From Leucaena leucocephala (taxonomy: Eukaryota; Streptophyta; Magnoliopsida; Fabales; Fabaceae): DNA of 64,000 nt. The notes under the pieces are model-generated. The model was given only the letters and a program-made list of their open reading frames with translations. It was not told the DNA's origin and did no database searches. Shown piece by piece: positions 25,118-38,047 of the stretch. Every line of letters begins with the position of its first letter. The stretch's first letter is position 1. The position numbers and the translations under genes are program-made. The DNA lies in NCBI GenBank assembly GCA_037074615.1, contig CM073558.1:1479501-1543500 (forward strand), in the 5' to 3' direction.

Positions 25118-25224
25118 GATATTATTATTATAAACAAGGAAAACCACAACACATTTTTGAAAGCATGAACACAAGATTCACCGCTCAGTTACCCCTTATT
25201 CATATATTCAATTCACAAAATAAA

Positions 25225-25450
25225 ATATATAATTATTTAAAATATATTTAATTTTTCAAAAATATTATTTTATTATAATTCTAATAGTAATATTTAATGA
25301 GATATTATAATTTTTAAATATTTAAATTTATATATTAGAATAATAGACAGCTTACTTTATATGGTATTAATATCATATAAAAAAATATTTTATTATATTT
25401 TTAAATCGTAAATATACATTTTCTTTAATTTTATATAAAAAAAATCACCG
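25225..25450. repeat. diverged single copy of the 43.6-kb inverted-repeat arm
   Basis: Shares with 43606-43848 the succession ATATAATTATTTAAAATA, TATTATTTTATTATAATT, a GAC-CTT block followed by TATTAATATCAT, and TTTAAATCGTAA. It is in the same orientation and lacks a nearby inverted partner, so it looks like a solo arm of that repeat family. It immediately precedes the GC-rich island. Confidence 0.5.
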
Positions 25451-25470
25451 CTTAGTTTTCAAAAGACAAG

Positions 25471-26100
25471 CTCATTCTTCCGGATAAGAAAAGCTAACGA
25501 AACCGTACTCCTCCCCACGCGCTCTCCTGCTCGTTCAACTAACTAATCCCCCAGCCACTCTCATTCTTCACGCCGGGGCCACGCATACTGGGCGGCTTCT
25601 TCCCATCATTGCTCTCTCCGCTTTCCGCAAAACCAACACGTTTCGCAGAGCCTCCCTCATCCCACGTGCCGCGCGTCCGATCATTGTTCTCCACGTGCCT
25701 CCATCTGAGCCGATCTAAGGAGCGGAGCGGGACGAGACTAGCGAGGATCACATGATAAGCACGTGAATCCAGTGGGGGACCATGCCTGTGTGGGGCCCGC
25801 GCAAGGGAGCACGTGAAGGGCATTTAGTTGGCTTGGCTTTTATTTTAATGGTATTAACTCAGAAATTTGTGATTAATTAAAGAGGGAAAAGGGGCCTTGG
25901 TAACGTGTTTGGCGTGTGCATTTAGATCCGCGTTCTTTTTTGGAAACCGAAAGAGCCCCTCCCTGGGATTTTAAGTTTTGAGGGCTCAGTGGATGACGTG
26001 GCGGTCATTGTCGTTTCGGTGAGTGGGCCCTCCTCAGTGAAAACCTTCAATGTTCACCGTTGGATCACAGTCTGCAAGAGATGAAGCGGTGGAGATTAAT
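25471..26100. promoter_or_regulatory. isolated GC-rich island with a cluster of ACGT-core boxes
   Basis: About 0.6 kb of clearly higher GC content inside a 12-kb AT-rich desert. It holds four perfect G-boxes CACGTG at 25663-25668, 25692-25697, 25760-25765 and 25810-25815. Three more ACGT cores lie near 25638, 25903 and 25996; the last is in TGACGTGGC, an ABRE/C-box type site. GCCGCGCG follows the first G-box directly. Such clusters are bound by bZIP and bHLH factors in ABA, light or jasmonate-responsive promoters. No coding start, splice structure or adjacent gene was found. The nearest gene whose upstream side faces it is the bHLH gene, about 7 kb away. Confidence 0.5.
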
Positions 26101-26863
26101 GACTTTAACTCTATTCCTCCTATATTAACATATTAAGAACAGGAGGGTTAACAAGAAAAGAAAAGGGGCATGTTTGGTTTACAGGGAAACCATAATTTTA
26201 AAAAATTAATTTTAATAAGTATTAAATATTTTGTCTATACATTTCTCTTTGACTAGGGTAACTAGGGAGTAAAAATTAATATGATATTTAATATTAATAA
26301 TGTAGTCAACAGATAATATTAAAAGTTATTGGAATTTTATTGGGTAGGCTAAACCCTCTTCATATTCACTTCAAGTAATCTAACTTTAAAACCATCTATT
26401 GGGTAGGCTTCAGGTGCCACAATGTTACGTGGTATTGCTTTTAATTTTAAATATAAAAAATTAATTGAAAATTTTATTTTAAAAATAAATATAAGACCCT
26501 TTCCTCAATATCTTATTTATCTTCCTCATTTATTATGTTTATCTTAGACTATCCATATTATATATATAATTAATAGGGATATTTTTAAATATAAATAATT
26601 AAAAGAGAAATGGTATCTTAAAAAAATTAATACACATTTTTTTACAAAATAACTAACTAAATTATTTTTTTAATTTATATAAATTAGTTATTTAAGACTA
26701 GAGGAAGTAAAGATTTTGATCCCTTTCAAAGCTTTTCCGGTTTAGTTCTCAACTGTGGCAGGCATATTATTAGAAAGGAGGCAGGTCCATTATCACTAAA
26801 AATAAACATATAAATATTGTAAAAGTGAATACTTTTATGCGAAAGTTACTCGTCGTCCATTTT

Positions 26864-26920
26864 TAATATAAAATTTAAAATTTATAGTATAATTTATACT
26901 ATAAATTATATTTTATATTA
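26864..26920. repeat. 57-bp AT palindrome able to form a hairpin
   Basis: The left arm begins TAATATAAAATTTAAAATTT and the right arm ends AAATTATATTTTATATTA. The arms pair almost throughout with a very small loop around TATAATTTATA. The sequence is entirely A/T. Confidence 0.8.
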
Positions 26921-29788
26921 AAGATCATATCTAATATTATTTATATGAGTATTTTACAAGAAATATATATCCTTCATAGTTAAAAAATATATATACTTGA
27001 TTGGGGAAATGATTAATGAATCCTCTAATACCTACTATCGTGTTCATGATATAACCCATTTAGGGCAGATTAATTAAGTTAAAGATTGAAAAACATTCTC
27101 AGGTTATATAAAAATAGGATAATCCAATTATTTCTATCCTTTAAATTTACATAAATTTTTATTTTTATTTTTTAAATTTTAAACTATAATTTTTAGTCAT
27201 TAAAAAGATAAAATAATATAAAATTTTATTAAATAATAAGAACTACTATTTTAAATTAAAAAAAATGAAGAATCAAAATAAAAATAAAAATAAATTTGTG
27301 AGACTAAAAATTATATTAATTATATTAAAATTGATCAGAAATATACATATACGTAAAAAAAACTTGTAACCTTTAATATATAAGTAATCTTAAATATATT
27401 TCATGGAAACTAATAAAAATTTTAAAATTTAATTTTTTTTTAATTTTATCTCTATTAAATATATATATATACACACACACACACATTGTCTCTATTTTAA
27501 TAACATGCCCAACTATTTAACAGGAAGTAAATGGATTTTTTTAAAATATTAGTAATATTATTTATAATTAGGATAAGAATTATTTTGTCCCAATCTTATA
27601 AATAAGAACGTGAGTAAGTTTGAGTTTACATGTACTAGCAGTAAATAGTAATATTAATAGCACTTAATATTAAGTTTTAAAGTTAAATAAATATTTGACT
27701 TTCTTTCATCTTATAACATTAATAATTTTTAATAGAACAATAAATACATATCTCTTTTTAGATAAAAAATTTTTACGTGGGTTCGACACTATTTTTTTAC
27801 TAAAATTAGAAGATAACTCTAATATTTATAGAATATTTATAAATGACTTATAAGATTATTTATCAAATAAATTTTTATAACAATAATAAAAATTATATTC
27901 GTATACTTATAAAATTTAAACTTATTTATTATTATTTTTATTAACTTTATTAATTAATAAATATATAATTTTTTTTTATCATCTATTCAAGTTATTAGAA
28001 TTTTAACGCGACAGAATGCATACTTTTGTTTTTTTTTGGTATGTACAGAATGCATACTTGTTTACTCATATGAACGAGTTTGGACTTCTGGCTTTACTAG
28101 TACTATTGAAACCCCTTAATCCCTTATCTTCCAGTAGAGTTTCGTTTTTGGTTGTCTTCAAATAGAGTCTAATGAAAAACTTTTCTTTTGGGCCTAACAG
28201 TAGACGCTGTTATTAGAAGGAGGCCCATCTGAATATTCAATTGGGCCACCCCATCTCAAAATAGGAATATAAAATTGGGCTTGATCCATAAAATTGGGTC
28301 GATATTAAAATCCATGCTGAACTAATATTCTCGAGTCCGTGACCAGGGGAAATGCTCATTTCCAAAGGGAAAATGACAATTACGTGTCAAAAGAATAAAT
28401 AAATAACGGTTAGGTATTTGAAAATTAAAAAAAATATTTTCAAAAATCAATTTATAAAACTGCAAATTCATAGGATATTTAAGTTTTTATTATCAAAAAA
28501 GATATCTAAGTTTTAAGTGTAACTTTCAATTTGCAATTGTCTAAATTCATATTTGTAACTTATTTTTTAGATTTTTTTACGACCTAATTGTCATTAATTC
28601 AGATTTTTGATATATTAATAATTTATTTTATGAATTTATATGACAAAGGTGCTAATTATGGTTCTCTGTTGATCAAACCTTTGATAAGGGAAAAAAAAAA
28701 AGCAAACACCATCAATTTCCTTTAATTATTAACCATTTGGAATCATGATTACATTGGAAATTAAATAAAAAAACTATGCATGACAGGCTAATCAAGCTTT
28801 TATTTGGTACATGGCTAATTTAATAGCTTAGTTAATTAACTCATTCAAATTAACCCTTGCAACTCCAGGGCCAATCAATCTTTAAAAGAACAATACAGAA
28901 AAAGGTACTCCCTAATTCCTCCCTCACATGCAACAGCAGTCTTTGATCATGGATTTTAGGCCTTATATACTGAAAATCAATTTTTTTTAATTTACAATGT
29001 TTTTTAAATTATTTCTATTAGTTGCTTTAAAGGATTTTTTGTTAATACAGTCCTTATTAAACGTGATAATTTTTTAAAACATAATATATATTTTTATAAA
29101 TAATTAACTTAACTAATTTATTTAATATTTAAAATCAGATTAAGGGCTAATATTAATGTCAGTGTTTTAAGTAAAGAAAGGAAAAAGACAAAATATACAA
29201 CTTAACTCAAATAATAAGAAAATTTTGAGAAAAATGCCCAATTAAAAATGTAATTGGTAAGAAGTCATAAATTATGACAGTACTATGTATATATAAAATT
29301 TATAGAATACTAATATCTATGTATATAAAATTTTATCAGACTATTCTAATCAATTAAATTTTTAAACAGGATTTTTCTTAATTCTTCAAAATAATAAATG
29401 TACGTCACCCATAATATAATTCAATGATTAGAAGCTCCCCATGCAAAGCAGAGTTGATACTTGTAGGTGGCCCTAGGCATAGATGGAGTGCATGCTAAGG
29501 CAAACATTAATCATGGGTTTACTTAATTACCACGAGTTAATTAATAATCTTCGAGTTACTTACGAATAGATTTGGATCAATTAATGATATAGTTATTTTA
29601 AATAGTTTGGTCACAATACAAGAATAGGATGCCGAAGCGGTTGACTTTGATGGGTTTTGACTTAAAGCTATTTAACGATTTAAACCCCATCATTAATTGG
29701 TAACCTTGTTAACTTTTTTGGGAGACACACCGGTTATTACAGAGATTAAGACTTTTACGAGTTCACTACCATTATGTTTTCAGCCTAT

Positions 29789-29807
29789 CACACACACACA
29801 CACACAC
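29789..29807. repeat. CA dinucleotide microsatellite
   Basis: A run of about nine and a half CA units. Confidence 0.9.
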
Positions 29808-30739
29808 GCATCTTTGGCACTCAGTTTGGATATTTAAAGGTAAATTTTTTCTTTAATTTATTTCATAAAAAAACAGTTTGTATTTTTTTCACCTGTTTTA
29901 ATGCCTAAAGTCTCTTTTCATTTAAAATACTAATTTTTATATTTTAATTAAAAATATAATTTATTTTATTTTTTGAGAGACTAAAACATATAATTTAAAA
30001 TTATAAGGATCCAAATTAAAAAAATAATAATAAACTATAAGAATTGAATATTATATTAACTATTTTCTTAATCAATAGTTAATCCTTAGAGTTAATGACA
30101 ATATAATTGAAGGTCAAAATAAAAATGTAAATGATTTAAATTTATTTATTAGAAAAGGACATTTTCACCTGAGAGTAATACTATTTTAATTTAAAGAATC
30201 ATTCTGATTACATAGTTTTTTTTTGGAAAAAAAATCTATGTATGTTAATATGTTTATTTTTAAAAATAACAGGAAATCTGTTTCACACACACATTTGTCA
30301 ATATATATGTATTAAATTTTTAAAAAATTATCTCAACTCAACTACACACTATTCATAAACAAAACCGGACAGAACACAAGAGGTTGCCTATAAGAACAAA
30401 AATATTGCATCCAATTCAAGCAAAATAAAATATCTCCTTAAATTTTAGATAATATGAAACTGTCAATTAAATCGTAAATTTTAACATTTTAACAATTAGC
30501 CTTTTTTGATCTATTTTTTTTCATGAAAGTAATCCATTTTTTATCTGACTAGACATCATTAGAATTAACCTAATAAATAAATTCCATTAAAGAAACCTGA
30601 TAAATGGTTGTTTGTCTTTAATATAGACCTGAGAATCATGGAGTTGTAAAATAAAGGACTTACTTGTTAATCTCTAAAAGGTAAGAGAGATATTAAGAAG
30701 AAATACAGAACTCGAGGACTTTTTCAATTTTATCTCTAC

Positions 30740-31827
30740 CAAATCCATATAGATCAGTGCAAATTATTATTAGTGAAGATTCTTACCTTCGCTGTCTCAA
30801 ATCTCAATTCCTCTCAGCTCTCTTTAAGATTAGTCAACGTCTCTAAACTTCTCTGCTTTGATAACAAATCTCTTGTTCCCTGTGTTTTCTCCCTTGTCTG
30901 GGGGTCTTCGTGTCCAAGGACGAAGCAGCCCCATCAGCCATTGTGCAGCACCACTCAGAAACTCTGCATCTGACAATTCGTCACAAGAAAAACGGGGGTG
31001 GGAAGCAGTCATCTTTCGCTGTTGTGGGACTATAGATCTTGATTGGGATGGACAATGATGGAAAAAGAAATGACCCACGTTCTGGTTCAAGATATTGACA
31101 TGAGCCTGGTTAGTTATGTTATGAATTTCCACATAGAATTTGTTGATTGCCCAAAAATTCCTCTCGTTTTTTTTATTCTATGCTAACTCCAAACAACTTT
31201 ACAGCTAGGGTTCTTGCTAGTAGATTTGGGCAAGTGTGTGTTTTGATCTTGATAACTAAGTACTGTATCAAAAGGTTCCAGCTATGTTGTGGAACTTGTA
31301 ATTGTTATCCATTGATCTAAAACCTGTGGGGAGTATAGGGACATCTTACTGGTTACTTACTTGCATTCTTATATGCTGACATTCCAGACCCTGAACAACT
31401 GCGATGGAAATTTCAGTATAAAAGGCTCAATGCAGAAATTTTATCTGCTTCTTTACGCTGTCGATGGTTGCTGTAGTAATTTGGTCACTGTTGCTAAATT
31501 CACTCAAAATTCTGAATTGTATTCCAAGTGTTTTGTTCTTGTACAATGTTCATGATTTTGCAAGGATGGAGGGGTTGCTATATTTACATGATTGTCTATT
31601 TATACATTTTCAATTTCATTTCTTAGAAGCTTCTCTACACCAATTTGACACTCAAGGGACTCATATAAGAATGAATCAATCAAGCTGTATTACGAGTATA
31701 TGCACACAAACACTTTGATCAGTAATTATTCTATTGTAACCTATTATGTTCTATAGAATATTGATATCATCAACTTCAATTCTTGCAGACAATACCTATC
31801 TAATATCCAATATTGAATCAAGCTACA
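30740..31827 (+). promoter_or_regulatory. 5' leader and leader intron of the galactosyltransferase gene
   Basis: A strong splice acceptor (CAACTTCAATTCTTGCAG, ending at 31788) lies 39 bases before the start codon, showing that the leader is spliced. The leader exon is probably within 30760-31110, which is pyrimidine-rich and less AT-rich than its surroundings. The donor is not certain; GTTAGT near 31109 is one candidate. Open frames here on both strands have no family resemblance and are probably spurious. Confidence 0.45.
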
Positions 31828-34800
31828 ATGCCAGAACATTTGGTTTTGTTAGTGTTGTTGTTGGTATCTTTGAGCATTGGTCATGTGTGGGGTGCAAAAA
31901 TAGGTCACAAAGCTCCTTGGAGGATCCACACCCTGTTCTCTGTGGAATGCCAGAACTACTTTGACTGGCAGACAGTGGGCCTCATGCAAAGCTATAGGAA
32001 GGCCAAACAACCTGGACCGATTACCCGTCTTCTTAGTTGTACTGATGAGGAGAAGAAAAATTATAAAGGGATGCATTTGGCTCCCACTTTGGAGGTGCCC
32101 TCAATGAGCAGACACCCCAGAACTGGTGACTGGTAAACTTATGTTCCAAATTTTATTTGTTTTAGGAATTTAAATTCAATTATGAATTTTAGGTTAGTTG
32201 CCTTTCTAAATGAAGTTTTCTATCTTTGACCAAGTTCTGATTGTCCAATGCTAGACTTGATAGTTATTTAAAAAAAAAACTTAATTCTGCATGATGTTAT
32301 GTTGTACATAGTTATGGAACTGCTACTTCTATTGGTACATCTGAGTCAGAATATATAGTTTTGGAAATTGTGTATGCTAACTTTGTGGATTTCTGTGGTA
32401 ACCGAGTCAGAATAAAGCTATCTCTGGTTGTACCTGGGTATCATTATCTGATTTTGTCAGTGTTTCTTTTCTCCCATATTCCACTTTAGTGATGAATTTC
32501 AAAAATTTGCCTTTTCTAAATGAAATACATGCATATAATTTTATAAAAGGGAAATCCTTTTTGTGATAGAGGCATAATTTATAAATCTATTTATTTTCTA
32601 TGCAGGTACCCTGCAATAAACAAACCTGCTGGAGTTGTTCATTGGCTCAAACATAGTAAAGATGCAGAAAATGTTGACTGGGTTGTCATATTGGATGCGG
32701 ACATGATAATTCGTGGCCCCATTGTCCCTTGGGAACTTGGTGCAGAGAGAGGCAGACCTGTTGCAGCATATTATGGGTATTTAATAATTTCATAATTCTC
32801 ATCCATTTTATTCACTTTGTTGCTTAGTGGTATAGTGTAAGCAGCATTTTCATCCCTCACAAAATGTTGAAATAGAACAGCTTATTTATTATTGACCAAT
32901 TATAACAACTAGAGTGGTACTCATGCATTTACACAGAACTTGAGCTGAGCCGCATTTTTCACAGCTTGTAAATAGTATGACTTCCTACAACTTTTATAGA
33001 GATAATGATAAAGGAGTGTTAATTGTCTATGGCTTTTTTGCTTACCTTCATAATATTGCCATTTAATATTATTATTAGAGAGAGAATGAGTGAGTTATTG
33101 TATATTTGTATTGCAAAGTAGTTCATATATGTTGTATTATATGTTCAGTCTTTTTCATATGAGTTACTGTTAGAAGTTGCTATAAACATAACCAACATTT
33201 CTGCTCCAGATATTTAAGAGGTTGTGACAATATTTTGGCCCAACTGCACACTAAACACCCAGAACTTTGCGACAAAGTTGGTGGCCTTCTGGCAATGCAT
33301 ATAGATGACCTGAGAAAATTGGCACCTATGTGGCTTTTGAAAACAGAAGAAGTGAGAGAAGATACAGCCCACTGGGGAACAAATATAACTGGTGATATTT
33401 ATGGGAAAGGGTGGATTAGTGAGATGTACGGATACTCTTTTGGTGCTGCAGAAGTGAGTTTGCTGCCCTAGTTTTTTGACCACCACAAAATATTTTATTA
33501 ACTGTCTTATTAGTCAAACCAGTCTAGCACTTAGCTTGAAGTGCTTGACTATTCAATTTTTGCTGGTTACTTAGAGTGTTTTCTTTTTCTTCATTTCTTT
33601 TGACTCCCTTTTGGGTTTTCCCCACATGTTCGCAGGTTGGACTTCGGCACAAGATCAACGATAACTTGATGATTTACCCAGGTTATGTTCCTCGAGAGGG
33701 AATTGAGCCAATTCTGCTTCACTATGGGCTGCCATTTAGTGTTGGAAATTGGTCGTTTAATAAGCTAGCTCACCATGAAGATGATATCGTCTATGATTGT
33801 AATCGGCTCTTTTCAGAACCTCCTTATCCTAGGGAGGTATGTCAACTTGTTGGAGGATATTAGGGTCTTTTTGCAATGGTAATTATGCTTGTTTTCTCGG
33901 GACTGAATTCCTGTGTTGTTGACAAGCAAGCATATTAGTGTTTGCATCGTTCATTATTGTAAGCTTGATGTCATTTTTGTGGACTCCAGCTGGTCCCTTA
34001 AGCTCAAGTTTCAATCCCAATATTTTGAATTTATGAACAGGACTTGTGGATCAGTTTTCTTCCTTCTTTTCCATCTCTTTGCTTTTATTTTTAACCAGAG
34101 GCTTTAAATTGGAAATTTCTTGTTGCAGGTAAGGATGATGCAAATTGACGCTAATCAAAAGCGTGGCCTGTTTCTCAGCGTAGAGTGCATGAACACTTTA
34201 AATGAAGGTCTTTTATTGCAGCATGCGGCTAATGGTTGCCCTAAACCAGCATGGTCTAAATACTTGAGTTTCTTGAAAAGCAAAACCTTTGCCGAGCTAA
34301 CTAAGCCTAAATATGTTAATCCTGCTACTCTGGAAATGATGAAGGATAAGGATACTGTTCCAGAACTTGATGATGATGCCGGAAAGCCACATCCTAAAAT
34401 CCATACCGTTTTTTCCACAGAATGCACACCATACTTTGATTGGCAGACTGTAGGGCTTATGCACAGTTTCCGTACAAGCGGGCAGCCTGGAAATATCACT
34501 AGACTTCTCAGCTGTAACGATGAGGACTTGAAGCAATATAAGGGCCATGACTTGGCACCCACCCATTATGTTCCATCAATGAGCCGACATCCATTAACTG
34601 GCGATTGGTAATTTTGTTCATTTCAATTGTATTATGTTGGGTGTTAGTCCTCTTAGTTTCTTTTTGTTATCTCATCAAAATCATAATGAGCTGGTCTCCT
34701 AGTATTCTTTTCAATGTCGCAGAAGCTTGATTCATCATAGTCAAAGTAGTAGAGTCTATTTTTTTTAGCCAATTGAATCTTCTCTGATTATCATTGCTGC

Positions 34801-36800
34801 ATGATGTGATTTGTAAGTTGATAATAAGATCATTAGTGTTTTGTGTGCTATAGTATCTTCAGCTTTTAGTTCTATATATGTCCTGTCAGAATCTTTCCAT
34901 CCTCCTGAGCTGCTGGATGTGAATATTTAGCTCTCATGCAGTGATTTTGATGTCCTAAAGACCCGGATATTGACCTTCATTTATTCAATGTGTTTGGTAG
35001 TGGCACATTTCGTTCCAAACAAACTCTGATTATTTATTTACTGCGTTAGAATTGCTCATATTTTTCTTGTGCTAGATGTTGCTTGCTTACCATGCAGTTA
35101 CATCATGCAGTGTGAAGTTATTGGGAGGTCACTTGTTCGTAGTTTTTCTATTTTTCTGAATGATTTAGACTATAACGAGTATTGAGATTTTCTGTTTCAT
35201 TTTAGGTATCCCGCAATTAATAAGCCTGCTGGAGTGCTTCACTGGCTCAACCATGCAAACATAGATGCAGAATTCATAGTTATTCTTGATGCTGATATGA
35301 TCTTGAGAGGTCCAATCACACCATGGGAGTTCAAAGCCGGCCGTGGCCGGCCTGTTTCTACTCCATACGAGTAAGACCGGTGAATTTAATATATGGTTAT
35401 GGTCTATAAATGTTGCTGCTGATGTACAGGAACAAGTGTCAATGCCTTTTCTTGTTTTGATTATTATTACTCATTCTTTATTACCTTCCTTTTTGCTGTG
35501 CAGCTATCTTATTGGTTGTGATAATGAGCTCGCGAAACTTCATACGAGCCATCCTGAGGCTTGTGACAAGGTCGGTGGGGTAATCATTATGCGCATCGAT
35601 GACCTACGAGAATTCGCTATACAATGGCTGCATAAAACTGAGGAGGTCCGCGCTGATAGAGCACATTATGCCAGAAATATAACAGGAGATGTATATGAAT
35701 CTGGGTGGATCAGTGAGATGTATGGTTACTCATTTGGTGCAGCAGAGGTAAAATGTTATTTTTTGAAGCATTTATGCTGGGGAAAATTGCTAAAAAATCG
35801 CTCATTGTAAAATTGACTGCCCAAAAATACTTAAGAACTTGGGTTTTTTAGTAGGTGCAACTCTTCTTCAGATGTATGCAACAATATATTTTCAGTTATG
35901 TGCAAATGTCTTCCTTTTGCATATAGTTGAAGATAGGTTTGCACATACTTAAAAAAGAGTTACACCCCTTAAAGATATATTACACTTTGGGTCCTTAAAC
36001 AATTTCAGCTACCTTTGAACAATAAATTTTACAATGGGAGATTTTTTTCAGCAATTTTCCCTTTATGTTGTGCATTTATATTCTTATTTTCTCCTCAAAA
36101 GTATGAACATGTTTCATAGCTGTAACCGGTAATTTTGTCTGTGCAGTTGAATTTAAGGCATCGCATTGAAAAAGATATAATGATATATCCGGGATATATT
36201 CCTGAACCTGGTGTCAAATATAGAGTATTTCATTATGGATTGCTCTTCAGGGTTGGGAATTGGAGCTTTGACAAGGCTGACTGGAGGGAAGTTGACATGG
36301 TTAACAGATGCTGGGCTGAGTTCCCGAACCCGCCGGATCCCTCAACGCTCGACATTTCTGATGTTGATGCTCGGGAACGAGACCTGCTCAGCATAGAATG
36401 TGTAACAACGCTGAACGAAGCTCTGCGCCTGCATCATGAGAGAAGGAACTGCCCCATTGGTAGTTCCTTATCCAGTTCAGAAGGCAATGCTACCAATGAA
36501 GAAGCACGATTTCCGAGGAAACTTGGCGACTTTAACGAAACTTTTGCTTCAAGAAACAATCATGTATCAACAAATTCTGAGAAAGATGGGATGCTTAGTT
36601 CTTTCAAGTTCTGGGTGATAGTATTATGGGCATGTTCTGGCTTGGGTTTCTCTATGGTCATTTTTCTTGTTTATTCAGGTCATAAGAGAAGAGGAACAAG
36701 GATGAAACACCATAGAAGCCGGAGAAGAAACTTGTATCCCGGATACATGGAAGTAAATGGCCGTGACCGGCATAGCCGCGGCGTTGACGTACCTCTGTAA
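31828..36800 (+). CDS. SERGT1: peptidyl serine alpha-galactosyltransferase (SGT1/SERGT1-like)
   Basis: Adds a single alpha-galactose to serine of Ser-Hyp motifs in extensins in the secretory pathway (function known from the Chlamydomonas/Arabidopsis family). Exons: 31828-32132, 32606-32776, 33210-33453, 33636-33836, 34129-34607, 35206-35370, 35504-35747, 36147-36800. These give 820 residues, close to the roughly 800 residues of the Arabidopsis protein. An N-terminal hydrophobic signal or anchor spans about 5-21. Two homologous catalytic-type repeats follow, each with a DAD (DxD-like) motif in VILDAD (132-134 and 495-497) and conserved WYPAINKPAG and SEMYGYSFGAAE. One hydrophobic segment near 756-780 precedes a basic tail. 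The ATG has A at -3 and directly precedes the signal-like segment. The next gene starts 1.25 kb downstream on the same strand. Confidence 0.95.
35780..36061. mobile_element. Mutator-type MITE in intron 7 of the galactosyltransferase gene
   Basis: A 282-bp element with about 38-bp terminal inverted repeats. The left end starts GGGAAAATTGCTAAAAAATC; the reverse complement of the right end starts GGGAAAATTGCTGAAAAAAA. Both arms then share CATTGTAAAATT. It is flanked by TTTATGCTG (35771-35779) and TTTATGTTG (36062-36070), an 8-of-9 target duplication, which fits a Mutator-like origin. Its first ten bases, GGGAAAATTG, equal the outer end of the element at 9752-10128. It is non-coding and removed with the intron. 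Confidence 0.85.
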
Positions 36801-38047
36801 CATCTTTCTTTTTCATGGTGTAAAGCTGAGAGGTCAGAATTAATTTAAGACAATTAGTTATATCATGCAAGGATCACAACCAAATTTGCAAGCCATAGAG
36901 TGTGTACCTGAGTGAGCTAATATTATGGCTTAATGGGTTTCCTCTGGTTGTGCCTTGCACAGTTTTACTGTTGTAAACTTATTTAGAAACAATTTGTTAT
37001 ACCTTTTTCCTCAATAAGTTTGAGATATTAATTATTAATTATAAAAGCTTAAACCTTTTTTTAATGCAACAAAATCGTACAAATCAAATATGAAAATATA
37101 TGTAGTAAGTCATTTGATTTAGAATTACGGGTAAATTTTTAATGTAGGACATGTAGGTATTTAAAAGTTTTTGTTTGATCAATATTATTCTGAAATTATT
37201 AAAAAATGAACAATACTTCCCCTAACCATTAAAAATATTAATATTTATTGTTAATTTTTTAATAGTTAATATTAATTTTTTAACAGATAGAAAAATTTTG
37301 CTCAGTTTTAATACTTTAGATATCACACAACTCCCCCCCCCCCCCCACCACCAAAAAACATCATCTATCATATTTTTTAAATTTTATAATATCTAAATTC
37401 TATTAAAAATAAATTTATATTAACCTGATTTAACACTTTTAATTTTTTTTAAATACAATTACTAATGTCAAACAATAATTTTATTTTTACCTTTAAAAAA
37501 TTTTAAACTCCATGATAATAATTAACAATCTTATTAAATAATTTAATAATATTTTAAATTTTTAATCATAATAATGACTCATAATAATTATAAATTACTA
37601 TGATGTTAAAAAGATTTTAACCCATTATGATCATTAATTAATAATTTTATTAATTAATTTTATAATATTTTAAATTTTTAATATGAAAGATAATTTATAA
37701 TAATTATAAATAAGTAATGAATTATAATCTATTTTTTATCTCCCTATACAACGCAAGAGGGGTTAGTTCTAATAATCATTATACATAATTTTAAATTTGA
37801 AAAACTAAATGCACGGACCTACTAAAAAATCATTCTAACAAAGAAAATGAATACAAAATTAAAAAAAAAAGTATTTATTAACAGTATTTTTTAAAGGCCC
37901 CATGTTACTATTCACGAAAAACAAGAGCCTGAATATTTCTTCCTACCAATCCCTAGTTGTTCGAATTCACTGTAAAAACCCGCTCTTGTATAAACCCTCT
38001 TCGTTTTCCCTCTTTCCATAGGTCTTCTCATCCTCATTACCTTAATC
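36801..38047. other. 3' flank of the galactosyltransferase gene and promoter of exportin-2
   Basis: Holds the 3' UTR of the upstream gene and, from about 37900, the non-AT-rich promoter and leader of the exportin gene. TATAAACCCT at 37989-37998 includes a telo-box-like AAACCCT, common near housekeeping-gene starts. It is only 54 bases from the ATG, so it is unlikely to be the TATA box. A poly-C run lies at 37333-37346. The middle is AT-rich with no gene. Confidence 0.55.
37333..37346. repeat. poly-C run (14)
   Basis: Fourteen consecutive C bases followed by ACCACCA; one of four C or G runs of 13-14 bases in the window. Confidence 0.95.

Larger units (their letters stand above)
18961..25470. 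other. bHLH promoter and long AT-rich intergenic region with dispersed repeats
   Basis: The first few hundred bases (to about 19200) are of normal composition and probably hold the bHLH promoter. Beyond that the DNA is strongly AT-rich with no supported gene. It contains the repeats listed separately at 20040-20640, 21225-21320, 22820-23289, 23390-23880, 25084-25117 and 25225-25450. No transposase, gag or pol reading frame is visible. Confidence 0.6.
26101..30739. other. AT-rich intergenic region
   Basis: No supported gene. It contains a near-perfect palindrome at 26864-26920, a CA microsatellite at 29789-29807, and scattered moderately GC-rich patches (28080-28330 with several GGGCC words; 29440-29830). 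None of these shows a coding frame or a recognised RNA. Confidence 0.55.

Noticed and set aside
25539..25823. 94-codon minus-strand open frame across the GC-rich island
   Set aside because: The start is GTG-type read as Met or arbitrary, the composition reflects GC content, and no domain is recognisable. The ACGT-box cluster explains the island better.
30830..31132. 100-codon minus-strand open frame opposite the galactosyltransferase leader
   Set aside because: The plus strand is open in the same place, as expected for a short non-AT-rich leader exon, and there is no family resemblance.
37989..37994. TATAAA as TATA box of exportin-2
   Set aside because: It is only 54 bases before the ATG, leaving almost no leader; better read as part of a telo-box-like TATAAACCCT string.
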